Below, piece after piece: positions 1-7,506 of a stretch of 7,670 nucleotides of DNA. Within the stretch, counting starts at the first letter, position 1. Each line of letters opens with the position of its first letter. The position numbers were made by a program, and so were the translations under genes. Under the pieces are notes generated by a model. It worked only from the letters and a program-made list of their open reading frames with translations, had not been told where the DNA came from and did no database searches. Source of the DNA: Actinomycetota bacterium (GTDB lineage Bacteria > Actinomycetota > Actinomycetes > Nanopelagicales > Nanopelagicaceae); NCBI GenBank assembly GCA_009701945.1, contig WLJF01000027.1, positions 1 through 7,670 on the forward strand, written 5' to 3'.

Positions 1-62
1 ACTTCAGCATCTGCTGGGTCATCGCGCAACGTGCGCAAGAAAAGGGTGGACATTCGCAACAT
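1..62 (-). CDS. proS: Prolyl-tRNA synthetase, N-terminal fragment (cut by window edge)
   Basis: Only the first 20 codons are in the window; the gene continues past the left edge. The peptide begins MLRMSTLFLRTLRDDP and continues with ADAE, which is the characteristic N-terminus of bacterial ProS; the mycobacterial protein, from memory, starts almost identically. The enzyme charges tRNA-Pro with proline in the cytoplasm. The start at 62 is preferred over the internal Met codon at 53 because a TAGGG Shine-Dalgarno-like motif lies 8 nt upstream of it and because homologues carry a short extension before the RMS motif. It begins 21 nt after the ispG stop with no terminator-like hairpin between, so it is probably the last visible gene of the same transcription unit. 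The identification rests on a short stretch, but a very conserved one. Confidence 0.85.
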   Translation of the reverse strand, partial: MLRMSTLFLRTLRDDPADAE

Positions 63-70
63 ATCGCGAA

Positions 71-75
71 CCCTA
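71..75 (-). promoter_or_regulatory. Ribosome binding site of proS
   Basis: TAGGG on the minus strand sits 8 nt before the ATG at 62. A second purine-rich stretch, AAAGG at 81-85, overlaps the ispG stop codon but is too far away to serve this start. The spacing supports the first of the two possible proS Met codons. Confidence 0.5.
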
Positions 76-83
76 CCCGACCT

Positions 84-1235
84 TTAGGAGGTTGTGACGG
101 AAGGTACTCCCGATGCAACGCCTGCGGCTTCCATCTCTTCAGCAAGACGCATAGCTTCTTCAATTAAAGTTTCAACGATCTGAGCCTCTGGCACTGTCTT
201 AATGACTTCACCCTTAACAAAGATTTGCCCCTTGCCATTTCCTGATGCAACACCAAGATCTGCCTCGCGTGCTTCACCAGGACCATTCACAACACAACCC
301 ATTACAGCAACGCGAAGTGGAACAGTCATTCCCTGAAGTCCCGCCTGTACTTTCTCAGCAAGGGTATAGACATCTACTTGTGCGCGACCACATGATGGAC
401 ATGAAACGATCTCAAGTTTACGTTGACGCAAATTCAGAGATTCAAGAATAGAGATACCGACCTTGACCTCTTCAACGGGAGGCGCTGATAGAGAAACACG
501 AATAGTGTCGCCAATTCCTTCTGCCAGAAGGATTCCAAATGCTGTTGCAGATTTAATCGTTCCTTGAAAAATAGGGCCAGCTTCAGTCACACCAAGGTGC
601 AACGGATAATCACACTTTGCCGCCAAGATGCGATAGGCGTTGACCATGGTGACAGGATCGTGATGCTTGACAGAGATTTTAATATCGCCAAAACCATGTT
701 CTTCAAAGAGGGATGCTTCCCAGAGCGCAGATTCAGCTAGCGCTTCAGGAGTTGCCTTGCCATATTTTTTAAGAAGTCTTGGATCAAGTGAACCTGCATT
801 AACGCCAATGCGAATAGGAATTCCAGCATCTCCTGCAGCTTTAGCAACTTCTTTGACCTTGTCATCAAATTGCTTAATGTTTCCTGGGTTCACACGTACC
901 GCGGCGCACCCAGCATCAATAGCTGCAAAGATGTATTTAGGTTGAAAGTGAATATCTGCAATGACTGGAATTTGAGACTTCTTTGCAATCTGTGCAAGTG
1001 CATCTGCATCATCTTGTGATGGAACTGCAACGCGCACAATCTGGCAACCTGAAGCTGTTAGTTCTGCGATCTGCTGCAGGGTTGCATTGACATCAGATGT
1101 GAGCGTTGTGCACATCGACTGAACGCTGACCGGTGAATCTGAACCTACGCCAATAGACCCAACCTTGAGTTGTCGCGTCTTGCGACGTGGATGCAAGGTG
1201 GGAGGTGGGGCGCTAGGAATTCCAAGATCAACCAT
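84..1235 (-). CDS. ispG: 4-hydroxy-3-methylbut-2-enyl diphosphate synthase (IspG/GcpE)
   Basis: This enzyme carries out the penultimate step of the MEP isoprenoid pathway, reductive ring opening of methylerythritol cyclodiphosphate to HMBPP, using a [4Fe-4S] cluster in the cytoplasm. The 383-residue length is normal for the short bacterial form. The N-terminal TIM-barrel carries VQSM (38-41), ADIHF (93-97), RVNPGN (114-119) and GVTEAG (215-220). The C-terminal iron-sulfur domain has CPSC (C279, C282) and [11 protein letters not shown], giving C314 and E321. These four cluster ligands keep the exact spacing of E. coli IspG (270, 273, 305, 312). The ATG start is supported by the N-terminal [20 protein letters not shown], which matches actinobacterial homologues from the first residues. 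The Shine-Dalgarno is poor: AAGG lies about 13 nt upstream. It follows the protease gene by 21 nt and precedes proS by 21 nt. All key residues are intact. Confidence 0.98.
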   Translation of the reverse strand: MVDLGIPSAPPPTLHPRRKTRQLKVGSIGVGSDSPVSVQSMCTTLTSDVNATLQQIAELTASGCQIVRVAVPSQDDADALAQIAKKSQIPVIADIHFQPKYIFAAIDAGCAAVRVNPGNIKQFDDKVKEVAKAAGDAGIPIRIGVNAGSLDPRLLKKYGKATPEALAESALWEASLFEEHGFGDIKISVKHHDPVTMVNAYRILAAKCDYPLHLGVTEAGPIFQGTIKSATAFGILLAEGIGDTIRVSLSAPPVEEVKVGISILESLNLRQRKLEIVSCPSCGRAQVDVYTLAEKVQAGLQGMTVPLRVAVMGCVVNGPGEAREADLGVASGNGKGQIFVKGEVIKTVPEAQIVETLIEEAMRLAEEMEAAGVASGVPSVTTS

Positions 1236-1256
1236 GAACCGTATTCTGCCTTATCT

Positions 1257-2396
1257 CTAGAGATTGAGCGAGACAGGGTTGAGAATGTCTGCGATAAGCA
1301 GGATTGCAGTAAGCACCGCCAGCACCGCAAAGACTGTCATCGTAATTGGTGTTAGCACATTCACATCGATCCCAGCAGGTCGAGGCCTTCCACGAAGACG
1401 AGCGAAGAAGGCGCGAATTTCATCTGCAATGGCAACTGCCATATGTCCACCATCGAGTGGAAGAAGTGGAAGCAAATTAAAGAGACCAACGAAGATATTT
1501 AGACTTGCAATGAGAAGCAGGAATGTTCCAAGGCGCTCAGTGTTATTGAGCTTATTGCTGCTGACAGCATCTCCTGAAACACGAGCTGCACCGACAATTC
1601 CCACAAGTCCATTGGGATCACGCTTCTCATCACCAAAGGTCTGGCGAATGAGTTGAGGAATCTTTGTGGGAAGTGAAATCAGCGCCTTGACGGATTCGCG
1701 AGTAAGAACTGCAGTGGCCCGACCTGACTCTTTCACTGATGTAAGAAGCCCCTCGCGCTTAATCCCAATCTTGGTGACAACACCTAACATGTAACGCTTC
1801 TCAGAGGTCAGGTATGTAGGAGCTGCAGTAATCGAAATCTCTTGCCCATCGCGCAAGACAGTAAATGTCAGTTCATCTCCTTCTGAGGCAGCAATCGCCT
1901 GCGAATCCTGATACCAATCAGTGACTTCTTCTCCATCAATAGCAATGATTTTATCTCCTGGCTGGAATCCAGCCGCTGCTGCTGCCGAATTTGGCGCCAC
2001 TTTTGTCACATCAGAGAGAAGTGCGTTAACGCCAACTCCAAAGAAGATAGAGAAGATAAGTAGAAATCCAATAATGAAATGAGCAAAGGAACCCGCACCG
2101 AGAACGATTAACTTGCGCGTTGTTGTTGCGCCATAGAAAGCACGAGATTCCTCACCTGCAGGCATCTCATCTCGTGGCGTCATTCCTTCAATGCGGCAGT
2201 ATCCGCCTGCAGGGATAGCTTTAATTCCGAACTCTGTTTCGCCTCTAGTAAATGACCAGATGCGCTTTCCGAAACCAAGGAAGAATTCAGTAACCTTCAT
2301 ATCAAAGCGCTTAGCTGTGATGTAGTGGCCAAATTCATGCACCATCACAGATAAGAGCAGGGCTACTACAAATGCCAAAATTCCAAGAAGTTGCAT
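1257..2396 (-). CDS. rseP: Site-2 intramembrane zinc metalloprotease, RseP/Rip1 family (M50)
   Basis: This is an integral membrane protease of the M50B family that cleaves transmembrane substrates, classically anti-sigma factors, after a first site-1 cut; the mycobacterial relative is Rip1. The HExxH zinc motif is HEFGH at 20-24 in the first membrane helix. The third ligand motif, PLDGG (313-317), lies in a later helix after NLLPLL. Hydrophobic segments are at about 3-20, 97-123, 289-312 and 350-371, the usual four-helix layout. A single PDZ domain, around 125-215, includes AAGFQPGDKIIAIDG; E. coli RseP has two, while Rip1 types have one. At 379 residues the length is typical. The start overlaps the dxr stop by one base (TAATG) and has an AGAAGG ribosome site 7 nt upstream inside dxr. 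The dxr - protease - ispG order is the same as in mycobacteria. The substrate cannot be told from this window. Confidence 0.96.
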   Translation of the reverse strand: MQLLGILAFVVALLLSVMVHEFGHYITAKRFDMKVTEFFLGFGKRIWSFTRGETEFGIKAIPAGGYCRIEGMTPRDEMPAGEESRAFYGATTTRKLIVLGAGSFAHFIIGFLLIFSIFFGVGVNALLSDVTKVAPNSAAAAAGFQPGDKIIAIDGEEVTDWYQDSQAIAASEGDELTFTVLRDGQEISITAAPTYLTSEKRYMLGVVTKIGIKREGLLTSVKESGRATAVLTRESVKALISLPTKIPQLIRQTFGDEKRDPNGLVGIVGAARVSGDAVSSNKLNNTERLGTFLLLIASLNIFVGLFNLLPLLPLDGGHMAVAIADEIRAFFARLRGRPRPAGIDVNVLTPITMTVFAVLAVLTAILLIADILNPVSLNL

Positions 2397-3541
2397 TATC
2401 CGACCTTCTTCAATAGTTCGTGAGCTGTGCGACGAGCATCATCTTCGATGGCACTGACATCAGCTAGATCCCGAAGAACACCGCTGACGCTACCGCGCAT
2501 CTTTTCGACTACTGCAGATACTGTCTTAACAATCTCTGTGAACTTAATTTCTCCATCAACAAATGCTTGAACAGCAACTTCATTGGCGGCATTGAATACT
2601 GCCGGTAACCCTGCCCCAATGGTGCCCACTTCACGAGCAAGAGCAATCGCTGGAAAACGCTTTTCATCAATCGGATCAAAGTTCCAGGTGTGGGATTGAG
2701 TCCAATCAATTGACTTCGTTGCACCAGCAACGCGATGTGGATAGGAAAGTGCAAGAGAGATTGGCCCCTTCATATTGGGAGGAGAGCCCTGTGCAATAGT
2801 TGAACCATCAACAAATTCGACCATGGAGTGCACGACAGATTGTGGATGAATGACAGCCTCAATCTGAGAGTAGGCAACTCCAAAGAGGTAATGAGCTTCA
2901 ATAATTTCAAGACCCTTATTCATCAGCGTTGCAGAGTTAATAGAAACAACGGGACCCATAATCCAGGTTGGGTGAGCCAGTGCTTCATGCACAGTGACTC
3001 CAGACAGATCTGCACGGTCTCTAAATGGACCACCGCTAGCCGTAAGAATTAGCTTTGAAACTTCAGATTTCTTCTCACCCATCAACGCCTGCCAGATTGC
3101 AGAGTGCTCAGAGTCAACGGGAAGTAGTTGGTTCTCCTTTGCTCGCGCAAGAACTAAATCTCCGCCTGCAACAAGTGATTCCTTATTAGCAAGTGCCACA
3201 CGGTTATCGGCATCGAGGGCTGCAAGAGTTGGTCCAAGTCCTATCGAGCCTGTGATGCCATTGAGAACAACATCGCACGAGATAGCAGCAACCTCACTAG
3301 ATGCATTTGGGCCATCAACTACTTCAACTCCTGGAAGTGCCGCGCGGATGACATCACCATTCTTAGCAACACCAACTACTTTGACCTTAAATTTCTTAGC
3401 CTGAGCAATCAGAAGATCAGGGTTCGAGCCAGCTGCGGTAAGTGCCACCACAGTAAAAAGTGAAGGATTAGCTTCTACGATTTCAAGAGCTTGAACACCA
3501 ATGGAGCCGGTGGAACCCAGAATGATGATTTCGCGCGTCAT
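2396..3541 (-). CDS. dxr: 1-deoxy-D-xylulose 5-phosphate reductoisomerase (Dxr/IspC)
   Basis: This enzyme catalyses the committed step of the MEP pathway, converting DXP to MEP with NADPH and a divalent metal, in the cytoplasm. The Rossmann fold starts at once with LGSTGSIG (8-15). ANKESLV (118-124) and PVDSEH (141-146) follow, giving metal ligands D143 and E145. NKGLE (208-212) supplies the third ligand, E212, by alignment with E. coli E231. TASGGPF (167-173) and the IHPQSVVHSM segment (231-240) bind substrate. The 381-residue length is normal. The start is fixed by the immediate GSTGSIG fold, but no Shine-Dalgarno precedes it. The ATG overlaps the potC stop by 4 nt (ATGA), so translation probably depends on reinitiation from potC. 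Downstream it is coupled to rseP. Placement directly behind polyamine transport genes is the odd aspect; the enzyme itself looks fully functional. Confidence 0.98.
   Translation of the reverse strand: MTREIIILGSTGSIGVQALEIVEANPSLFTVVALTAAGSNPDLLIAQAKKFKVKVVGVAKNGDVIRAALPGVEVVDGPNASSEVAAISCDVVLNGITGSIGLGPTLAALDADNRVALANKESLVAGGDLVLARAKENQLLPVDSEHSAIWQALMGEKKSEVSKLILTASGGPFRDRADLSGVTVHEALAHPTWIMGPVVSINSATLMNKGLEIIEAHYLFGVAYSQIEAVIHPQSVVHSMVEFVDGSTIAQGSPPNMKGPISLALSYPHRVAGATKSIDWTQSHTWNFDPIDEKRFPAIALAREVGTIGAGLPAVFNAANEVAVQAFVDGEIKFTEIVKTVSAVVEKMRGSVSGVLRDLADVSAIEDDARRTAHELLKKVG
2404..2409 (-). promoter_or_regulatory. Ribosome binding site of the rseP gene inside dxr
   Basis: AGAAGG lies within the last codons of dxr, 7 nt before the protease ATG at 2396. 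With the TAATG stop/start overlap, this suggests both direct initiation and coupling to dxr translation. Confidence 0.6.
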
Positions 3542-4332
3542 GAAACTTTGCGCTTGCGACCTACAAATTGTCCGATAACAACAATGGCAAGCGCAAGGAA
3601 GAACATCGATGAACCAATGACATTTGCTTGCGCCGGAATACCGCGGGCTGCAGATGTATAGACAAACTTAGGAAAAGTCGTCATGGTGCCTGAGTTGAAG
3701 TTGGTAATGATGAAATCATCGAAGGACAAGCTAAAGGCAAGAAGCGCAGCAGCTGCGATACCAGGGGCAACCAATGGCAATGTCACTCGTCGGAAAGTCT
3801 CGCGCTCATTGGCATAGAGATCCATGGCAGCTTGCTCTAGTCGAGGATCAAGGCTTGCAATACGCGCCTTCACGGTAACAACAACAAATGACACACAGAA
3901 AAGAACATGTGCAATCACGGTAGGCCAGAAGCCTGGATTGATCTTAAAGACAAGAAAGAGTGAGAGAAGAGAGGCACCGAGAACGATTTCAGGCGTTGCC
4001 ATCGGCAAGAAGATCAGCAGGTTAGTCGTTGAGCGCCCCTTGAATTTATGGCGACCGAGTGCAAATGCAATCATCGTGCCGAGAATTGTTGAGAATACGG
4101 TTGCAAGGAAGCCAATCTTGATGGAGTTACCGAGTGCGCTACAAATCTCTGGTGCACCGCAAGGGTTCTTCCAATTATCGAAGGTAAAGCCCTTCCACAC
4201 CAAATTGCTCTTACCTGAATCATTGAAGGAGAAGGCAAATGTGTATGCAACAGGGATAAAGAGATAGGTGAATGCAACGACTGCATAGATGCGGATGAGG
4301 TTGCGCCCAAACCAGCGAGATAACTTCTTCAT
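3538..4332 (-). CDS. potC: Polyamine (spermidine/putrescine-type) ABC transporter permease, PotC-like
   Basis: This is the second membrane subunit of the importer, in the cytoplasmic membrane. The 264-residue protein has about six hydrophobic segments (roughly 14-35, 72-93, 104-127, 137-157, 190-210 and 238-257). The cytoplasmic EAA coupling loop, which contacts the ATPase, is at 166-186: it starts EQAAMDLYANE and ends RRVTLP. The position that is usually Gly in this loop (DLGA) is Tyr here, as it is in the partner permease. A short non-cytoplasmic stretch between helices 1 and 2 holds two cysteines, C58 and C64, six residues apart. The length and the KxxRW-type basic N-terminus fit PotC. The ATG overlaps the potB stop by 4 nt and has a strong AGGAG 5 nt upstream. 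Its own stop overlaps dxr. PotC rather than PotB is inferred from gene order and length; the substrate is inferred from neighbours. Confidence 0.92.
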   Translation of the reverse strand: MKKLSRWFGRNLIRIYAVVAFTYLFIPVAYTFAFSFNDSGKSNLVWKGFTFDNWKNPCGAPEICSALGNSIKIGFLATVFSTILGTMIAFALGRHKFKGRSTTNLLIFLPMATPEIVLGASLLSLFLVFKINPGFWPTVIAHVLFCVSFVVVTVKARIASLDPRLEQAAMDLYANERETFRRVTLPLVAPGIAAAALLAFSLSFDDFIITNFNSGTMTTFPKFVYTSAARGIPAQANVIGSSMFFLALAIVVIGQFVGRKRKVS

Positions 4333-5177
4333 ACAAGCTCCTCGGTTCCAGCCTTGCGCACATAGACCGTCACAAGAATCAAGATGGCGGCCATCAAGGT
4401 GAATGAGAGCGCTGCAGCTGTTGGGTAATCAACGATCTTGAAGTAGCGCGACTCAATAACATTTCCGAGCATCTTGGTCTGCGGACTACCAAGAATTGCA
4501 GCGTTGACATAGTCACCAGCGGCTGGAATAAAGGTAAGAAGAGTTCCTGCAACAACACCTGGCATGGATAGTGGCAGAGTCACTTTGCGAAAAGTTGTAA
4601 AACCATTTGCATATAGATCACCAGATGCCTCAAGTGTGCGTGGGTCGATGCGATCGATGGATGCATACAGTGGCAAAGTCATAAAGGGAAGGAAGTTATA
4701 GGTCATACCCGCAACGACTGCAAAGGCGCTGGATGTGAGGGTTGTGCTCTCGGAGATGATTCCAAAAGTTCGAAGCGTCGGAACAACAAAGCCCTCTTCC
4801 CCAAGAATCTGCTTCCATGCAATGGTACGGAGCAAGAATGATGTAAAGAAGGGGGCAACGACTAAGACCAGCATGAAGTTCTTGAGCTTGCCACCTTTAA
4901 ATGCAATGGCGTAAGCAAGTGGATATGCAATCGCTAGAGCGAGAACTGTTGCAATAATTGCATAGAGAAAAGAGCGACCAAACTGTTCTCTATTTTCTAC
5001 AAAGGCATCGATGTAATTCTGAAAACGGAAAGTCTGTTCGTATTGGCCTGTATCTCCCCCACCGACTGGCGTCTGCGTAGAAGTTTGCGCAAGGTTAAAG
5101 AGGGGAAGTAGAAAGAAGGTAAAGAGGAACCCCATCCCCGGTATGAGCAGGAGATAAGGAGTACTTATTTTCTTCAC
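4329..5177 (-). CDS. potB: Polyamine (spermidine/putrescine-type) ABC transporter permease, PotB-like
   Basis: This is the first permease subunit of the importer. The 282-residue protein has hydrophobic segments at about 8-28, 70-93, 101-120, 148-170, 205-222 and 253-275, in keeping with six helices. The EAA loop runs 182-202, with LEASGDLYANG at its start and RKVTLP at its end; the normal Gly of the DLGA core is again Tyr. FxRTIAWKQILG (113-125 region) is typical of PotB-type permeases. The start is GTG and overlaps the end of potA as GTGA, a 4-nt overlap. The nearest Shine-Dalgarno-like GAGG is about 13 nt away, so initiation probably relies on coupling to potA. No other start is better: the first helix begins only a few residues in, and a later start would remove it. 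PotB rather than PotC follows from order and size. Confidence 0.92.
   Translation of the reverse strand: MKKISTPYLLLIPGMGFLFTFFLLPLFNLAQTSTQTPVGGGDTGQYEQTFRFQNYIDAFVENREQFGRSFLYAIIATVLALAIAYPLAYAIAFKGGKLKNFMLVLVVAPFFTSFLLRTIAWKQILGEEGFVVPTLRTFGIISESTTLTSSAFAVVAGMTYNFLPFMTLPLYASIDRIDPRTLEASGDLYANGFTTFRKVTLPLSMPGVVAGTLLTFIPAAGDYVNAAILGSPQTKMLGNVIESRYFKIVDYPTAAALSFTLMAAILILVTVYVRKAGTEELV
4338..4342 (-). promoter_or_regulatory. Ribosome binding site of potC inside potB
   Basis: AGGAG on the minus strand is 5 nt before the potC ATG at 4332. It is the strongest ribosome site among the internal junctions of the transporter block and fixes the potC start, although the gene also overlaps potB by 4 nt. 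Confidence 0.6.
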
Positions 5178-6325
5178 TCGTCGTCCAGATCCTCATCAGG
5201 GTTCACTTCTGTGCCAGCTTCAGCATCTTCATCACCGCGAAGACCAAATGTGAAGATTGGCTCCCATGAAATATTGACTGGCTCTCCCACGCTAAATGGT
5301 GCAACACCATCATCATTTTGTTCAAAGACCATCAACTCTTGTCCCCAAGGCATCAATACTTGGTACTGAGTTGAAACACCTATGTATGAAACATCTTCAA
5401 CTTTTCCACCAGTAAGCACATTGCCTGATGTGGCAGTTTCAAGGCGAGAAATTCGGAACTTCTCAGGGCGAATACCTGCATAGATTGAGTTATCAACCCC
5501 ATGAGAGCGATCTTTCTGCAGCGAAATCTTCTGTCCGAAGAGATCGACAATCTGATTGGCACCATCATTGCCTGAAATAGTTCCTTTAATCAGGTTTGAC
5601 TGACCAAGGAAGTTAGCAACAAATGCTGTCTCTGGATTGTCATATAAATCTGCAGGAGAGCCCATCTGTTCGATCTTGCCCTCATTCATCACAGCGATGG
5701 TGTCAGCCATTGTCATGGCCTCTTCCTGATCGTGAGTTACGTGAACGAATGTGATGCCCACTTCCTTCTGGATCCACTTCAACTCAATCTGCATCTGACG
5801 ACGCAGTTTGAGATCGAGCGCACCGAGTGGTTCATCAAGGAGGAGGAGAGCTGGGCGGTTCACGATGGCGCGAGCAAGTGCGATGCGCTGCTGCTGTCCA
5901 CCGGATAACTGCGTTGGCTTGCGTTGTGCTAAATGTGGAAGTTCAACAAGATCAAGTGCCTTATTGACCGCATCATCCACATCTTTGATTCCACGACGGC
6001 GAAGACCGAATGCAATATTTTCAAAGATAGTCAGATGTGGAAAGAGGGCGTAGTTTTGAAAGACAGTATTGATAGGACGCTGATAAGGCTTAGTATCCGT
6101 AATATCTGTTTCACCCAAGGCAATCGTGCCCTGGGTTGGTTCTTCAAGACCTGCAATCATTCGAAGAGTTGTTGTCTTGCCACACCCAGAAGGTCCAAGT
6201 AAAGCGAAGAATGAGCCTTTGGGTATGACAAGTGACAAATCATCTACAGCAGTGAAATCACCATATGACTTAGTGAGATTCGAAAGCTTGAGATCTCCTC
6301 GTGCGCTCTTTGCAATATCTGACAC
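5174..6325 (-). CDS. potA: Polyamine ABC transporter ATP-binding protein, PotA-like
   Basis: This is the cytoplasmic ATPase that powers the importer. The 383-residue protein has a full nucleotide-binding domain: Walker A GPSGCGKTT (44-52), Q-loop Gln90 in TVFQNYALFPHLT, signature LSGGQQQR (140-147), Walker B LLLLDEP (160-166) with D164 and catalytic E165, D-loop GALD, and switch His198 in VTHDQEEA. NFLGQSN (238-244) leads into a C-terminal TOBE-type regulatory region with IRPEK (285-289), as in PotA/FbpC-like ATPases. The last 20 or so residues are strongly acidic (ending DEDLDDE), a tail not usual for PotA. The start is GTG placed directly after the potD TAA, in the same reading frame, with only a distant AGAAGG (14 nt). 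Reinitiation after potD is therefore likely. The ABC family is certain; polyamine specificity comes from family resemblance and context. Confidence 0.95.
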   Translation of the reverse strand: MSDIAKSARGDLKLSNLTKSYGDFTAVDDLSLVIPKGSFFALLGPSGCGKTTTLRMIAGLEEPTQGTIALGETDITDTKPYQRPINTVFQNYALFPHLTIFENIAFGLRRRGIKDVDDAVNKALDLVELPHLAQRKPTQLSGGQQQRIALARAIVNRPALLLLDEPLGALDLKLRRQMQIELKWIQKEVGITFVHVTHDQEEAMTMADTIAVMNEGKIEQMGSPADLYDNPETAFVANFLGQSNLIKGTISGNDGANQIVDLFGQKISLQKDRSHGVDNSIYAGIRPEKFRISRLETATSGNVLTGGKVEDVSYIGVSTQYQVLMPWGQELMVFEQNDDGVAPFSVGEPVNISWEPIFTFGLRGDEDAEAGTEVNPDEDLDDE

Positions 6326-7498
6326 TTAGTTGCCGGCGGCCTTCTGGAATGCCTCGGTCCACGTTGTCTCTTCAGTTGGTGTGAGAGAACGGAAAACGCT
6401 CAAGTTCGCCATTGTCTTCGCACTTGGGAAGATGAATTCGCTCTTTGCTAGATCTGGATCAATCTTCTCCATCTCAGCCTGAGCACCCTTAACAGGACAT
6501 ACGTAGTTCACATATGCAGCAACTTCAGCTGCAACGGATGGCTCGTAGTAGTAGTTAATGAGCTTTTCAGTATTTGCCTTAGCTTCTGCAGTCACAGTTG
6601 AAGGAATCATCATGTTATCGCCTGAGATTGTTCCGCCTGATTCTGGGATAGCGAAGTCAAACTTGCCTTCATTTTCAGACTTGAGAATAAACATATCGCC
6701 TGACCAACCGATAACAGCTGTGGCATCTCCTGATGTGAGATCTTCAGCGTATTCGTTGCCCTTAACTCCACGAATCCAGCCATCTGCAATCTTCTTAGCA
6801 AGGAAGTCGACAGCGTTCATGAATTGATCTTCTGTCACAGTTGCAAGGCTGACGCCTTGTGAGCGAAGAATAATTCCGACGGTGTCGCGCATTTCAGAGA
6901 GAACAACAATCTTTCCCTTATTTCCTGGTGAGAAGAGATCATCGAGTGTGCGAATACCCTTTGGGTTCTTGGCTGTATTCCAACCAAAACCACCCATGAT
7001 GCCCTGCCATGTCAATGAACTTTCACGCTTTGGATCAAATGATGGGCTTGCAAGTGTGTCGAGAATATTTGAGGCGTTAGGAATATTTGCTGCATCAAAC
7101 TTCTGTGTGTATCCAAGACGGATCCAACGTGATGCCATCCAGTCTGTTGGGCAGACGAGGTCATAACCAATATCTTTCCCAAGCTTGAGCTGTGCCTGAA
7201 CTTTTCCGAAGAATTCGTCATTGTCGTTGTAATCTTCAAAGTACTTAACATCGATGCCAGTCTCTTTAGTAAATGCTTCAAGAGTTGGGTACTTCTTACC
7301 TGAGTCATCAACATCGAGGTAGAGAGGCCAGTTGCCCCAGCGAACTGAATTCTTGGCAGAACCTGAGCCGCCACCAGAACCACATGCAGCGAGCGCACTC
7401 GCACCTGCTACCGCGCCTGCGCCTGCAAGAACTGCACGACGAGAAACTTTTGATTGAAGAATTGAACGTGCTTCTTGAGAGAGAGGTTGCTTAGCCAT
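6326..7498 (-). CDS. potD: Polyamine-binding lipoprotein of the ABC importer, PotD-like, Tat-type signal
   Basis: This is the extracytoplasmic solute-binding protein that captures the polyamine and delivers it to the permeases. The 390-residue precursor has a long polar n-region, twin arginines in VSRRAVLAG (18-26), an Ala/Gly-rich h-region, and the lipobox LAAC with C39 as the predicted lipidated residue. A Gly/Ser linker (40-47) follows. This suggests Tat export of a folded protein and lipid anchoring. The mature part begins VRWGNWPLYLD, with an aromatic W57/Y60 pair where PotD proteins bind the ligand. It also has YDLVCPTDW (112-120), GWSGDMF (264-270) and PESGGTISGDNMMIP (285-299), matching the PotD/PotF-type fold (SBP_bac_8-like). 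The ATG at 7498 has a strong AGGAG 8 nt upstream. As first gene behind the promoter it leads the operon. Putrescine is the likeliest ligand given the upstream dehydrogenase, but spermidine is not excluded. Confidence 0.94.
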   Translation of the reverse strand: MAKQPLSQEARSILQSKVSRRAVLAGAGAVAGASALAACGSGGGSGSAKNSVRWGNWPLYLDVDDSGKKYPTLEAFTKETGIDVKYFEDYNDNDEFFGKVQAQLKLGKDIGYDLVCPTDWMASRWIRLGYTQKFDAANIPNASNILDTLASPSFDPKRESSLTWQGIMGGFGWNTAKNPKGIRTLDDLFSPGNKGKIVVLSEMRDTVGIILRSQGVSLATVTEDQFMNAVDFLAKKIADGWIRGVKGNEYAEDLTSGDATAVIGWSGDMFILKSENEGKFDFAIPESGGTISGDNMMIPSTVTAEAKANTEKLINYYYEPSVAAEVAAYVNYVCPVKGAQAEMEKIDPDLAKSEFIFPSAKTMANLSVFRSLTPTEETTWTEAFQKAAGN

Positions 7499-7506
7499 GT
7501 GGTGGG

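Noticed and set aside
63..83. Terminator or promoter between ispG and proS
   Set aside because: The 21-nt gap has no inverted repeat or T-run and is too short for a promoter; it holds only purine-rich ribosome-site sequence.
1236..1256. Regulatory element between rseP and ispG
   Set aside because: The 21-nt gap shows only a distant AAGG and no hairpin; nothing beyond a weak ribosome site can be supported.
1264..1656. 130-codon open frame on the plus strand opposite the protease gene
   Set aside because: It is a shadow of the rseP coding sequence; the translation is Ser/Arg-rich without recognisable motifs.
2994..3404. 136-codon open frame on the plus strand opposite dxr
   Set aside because: It lies wholly antisense to the highly conserved dxr, has low-complexity Ser/Ala/Thr-rich translation with no family resemblance, and is explained by codon bias of the real gene.
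3824..4267. 147-codon open frame on the plus strand opposite potC
   Set aside because: It is fully antisense to a clear permease gene; its translation shows no domain and no plausible ribosome context was found.
7012..7404. 130-codon open frame on the minus strand within potD in another frame
   Set aside because: It is entirely inside a well-supported binding-protein gene and has no recognisable features.
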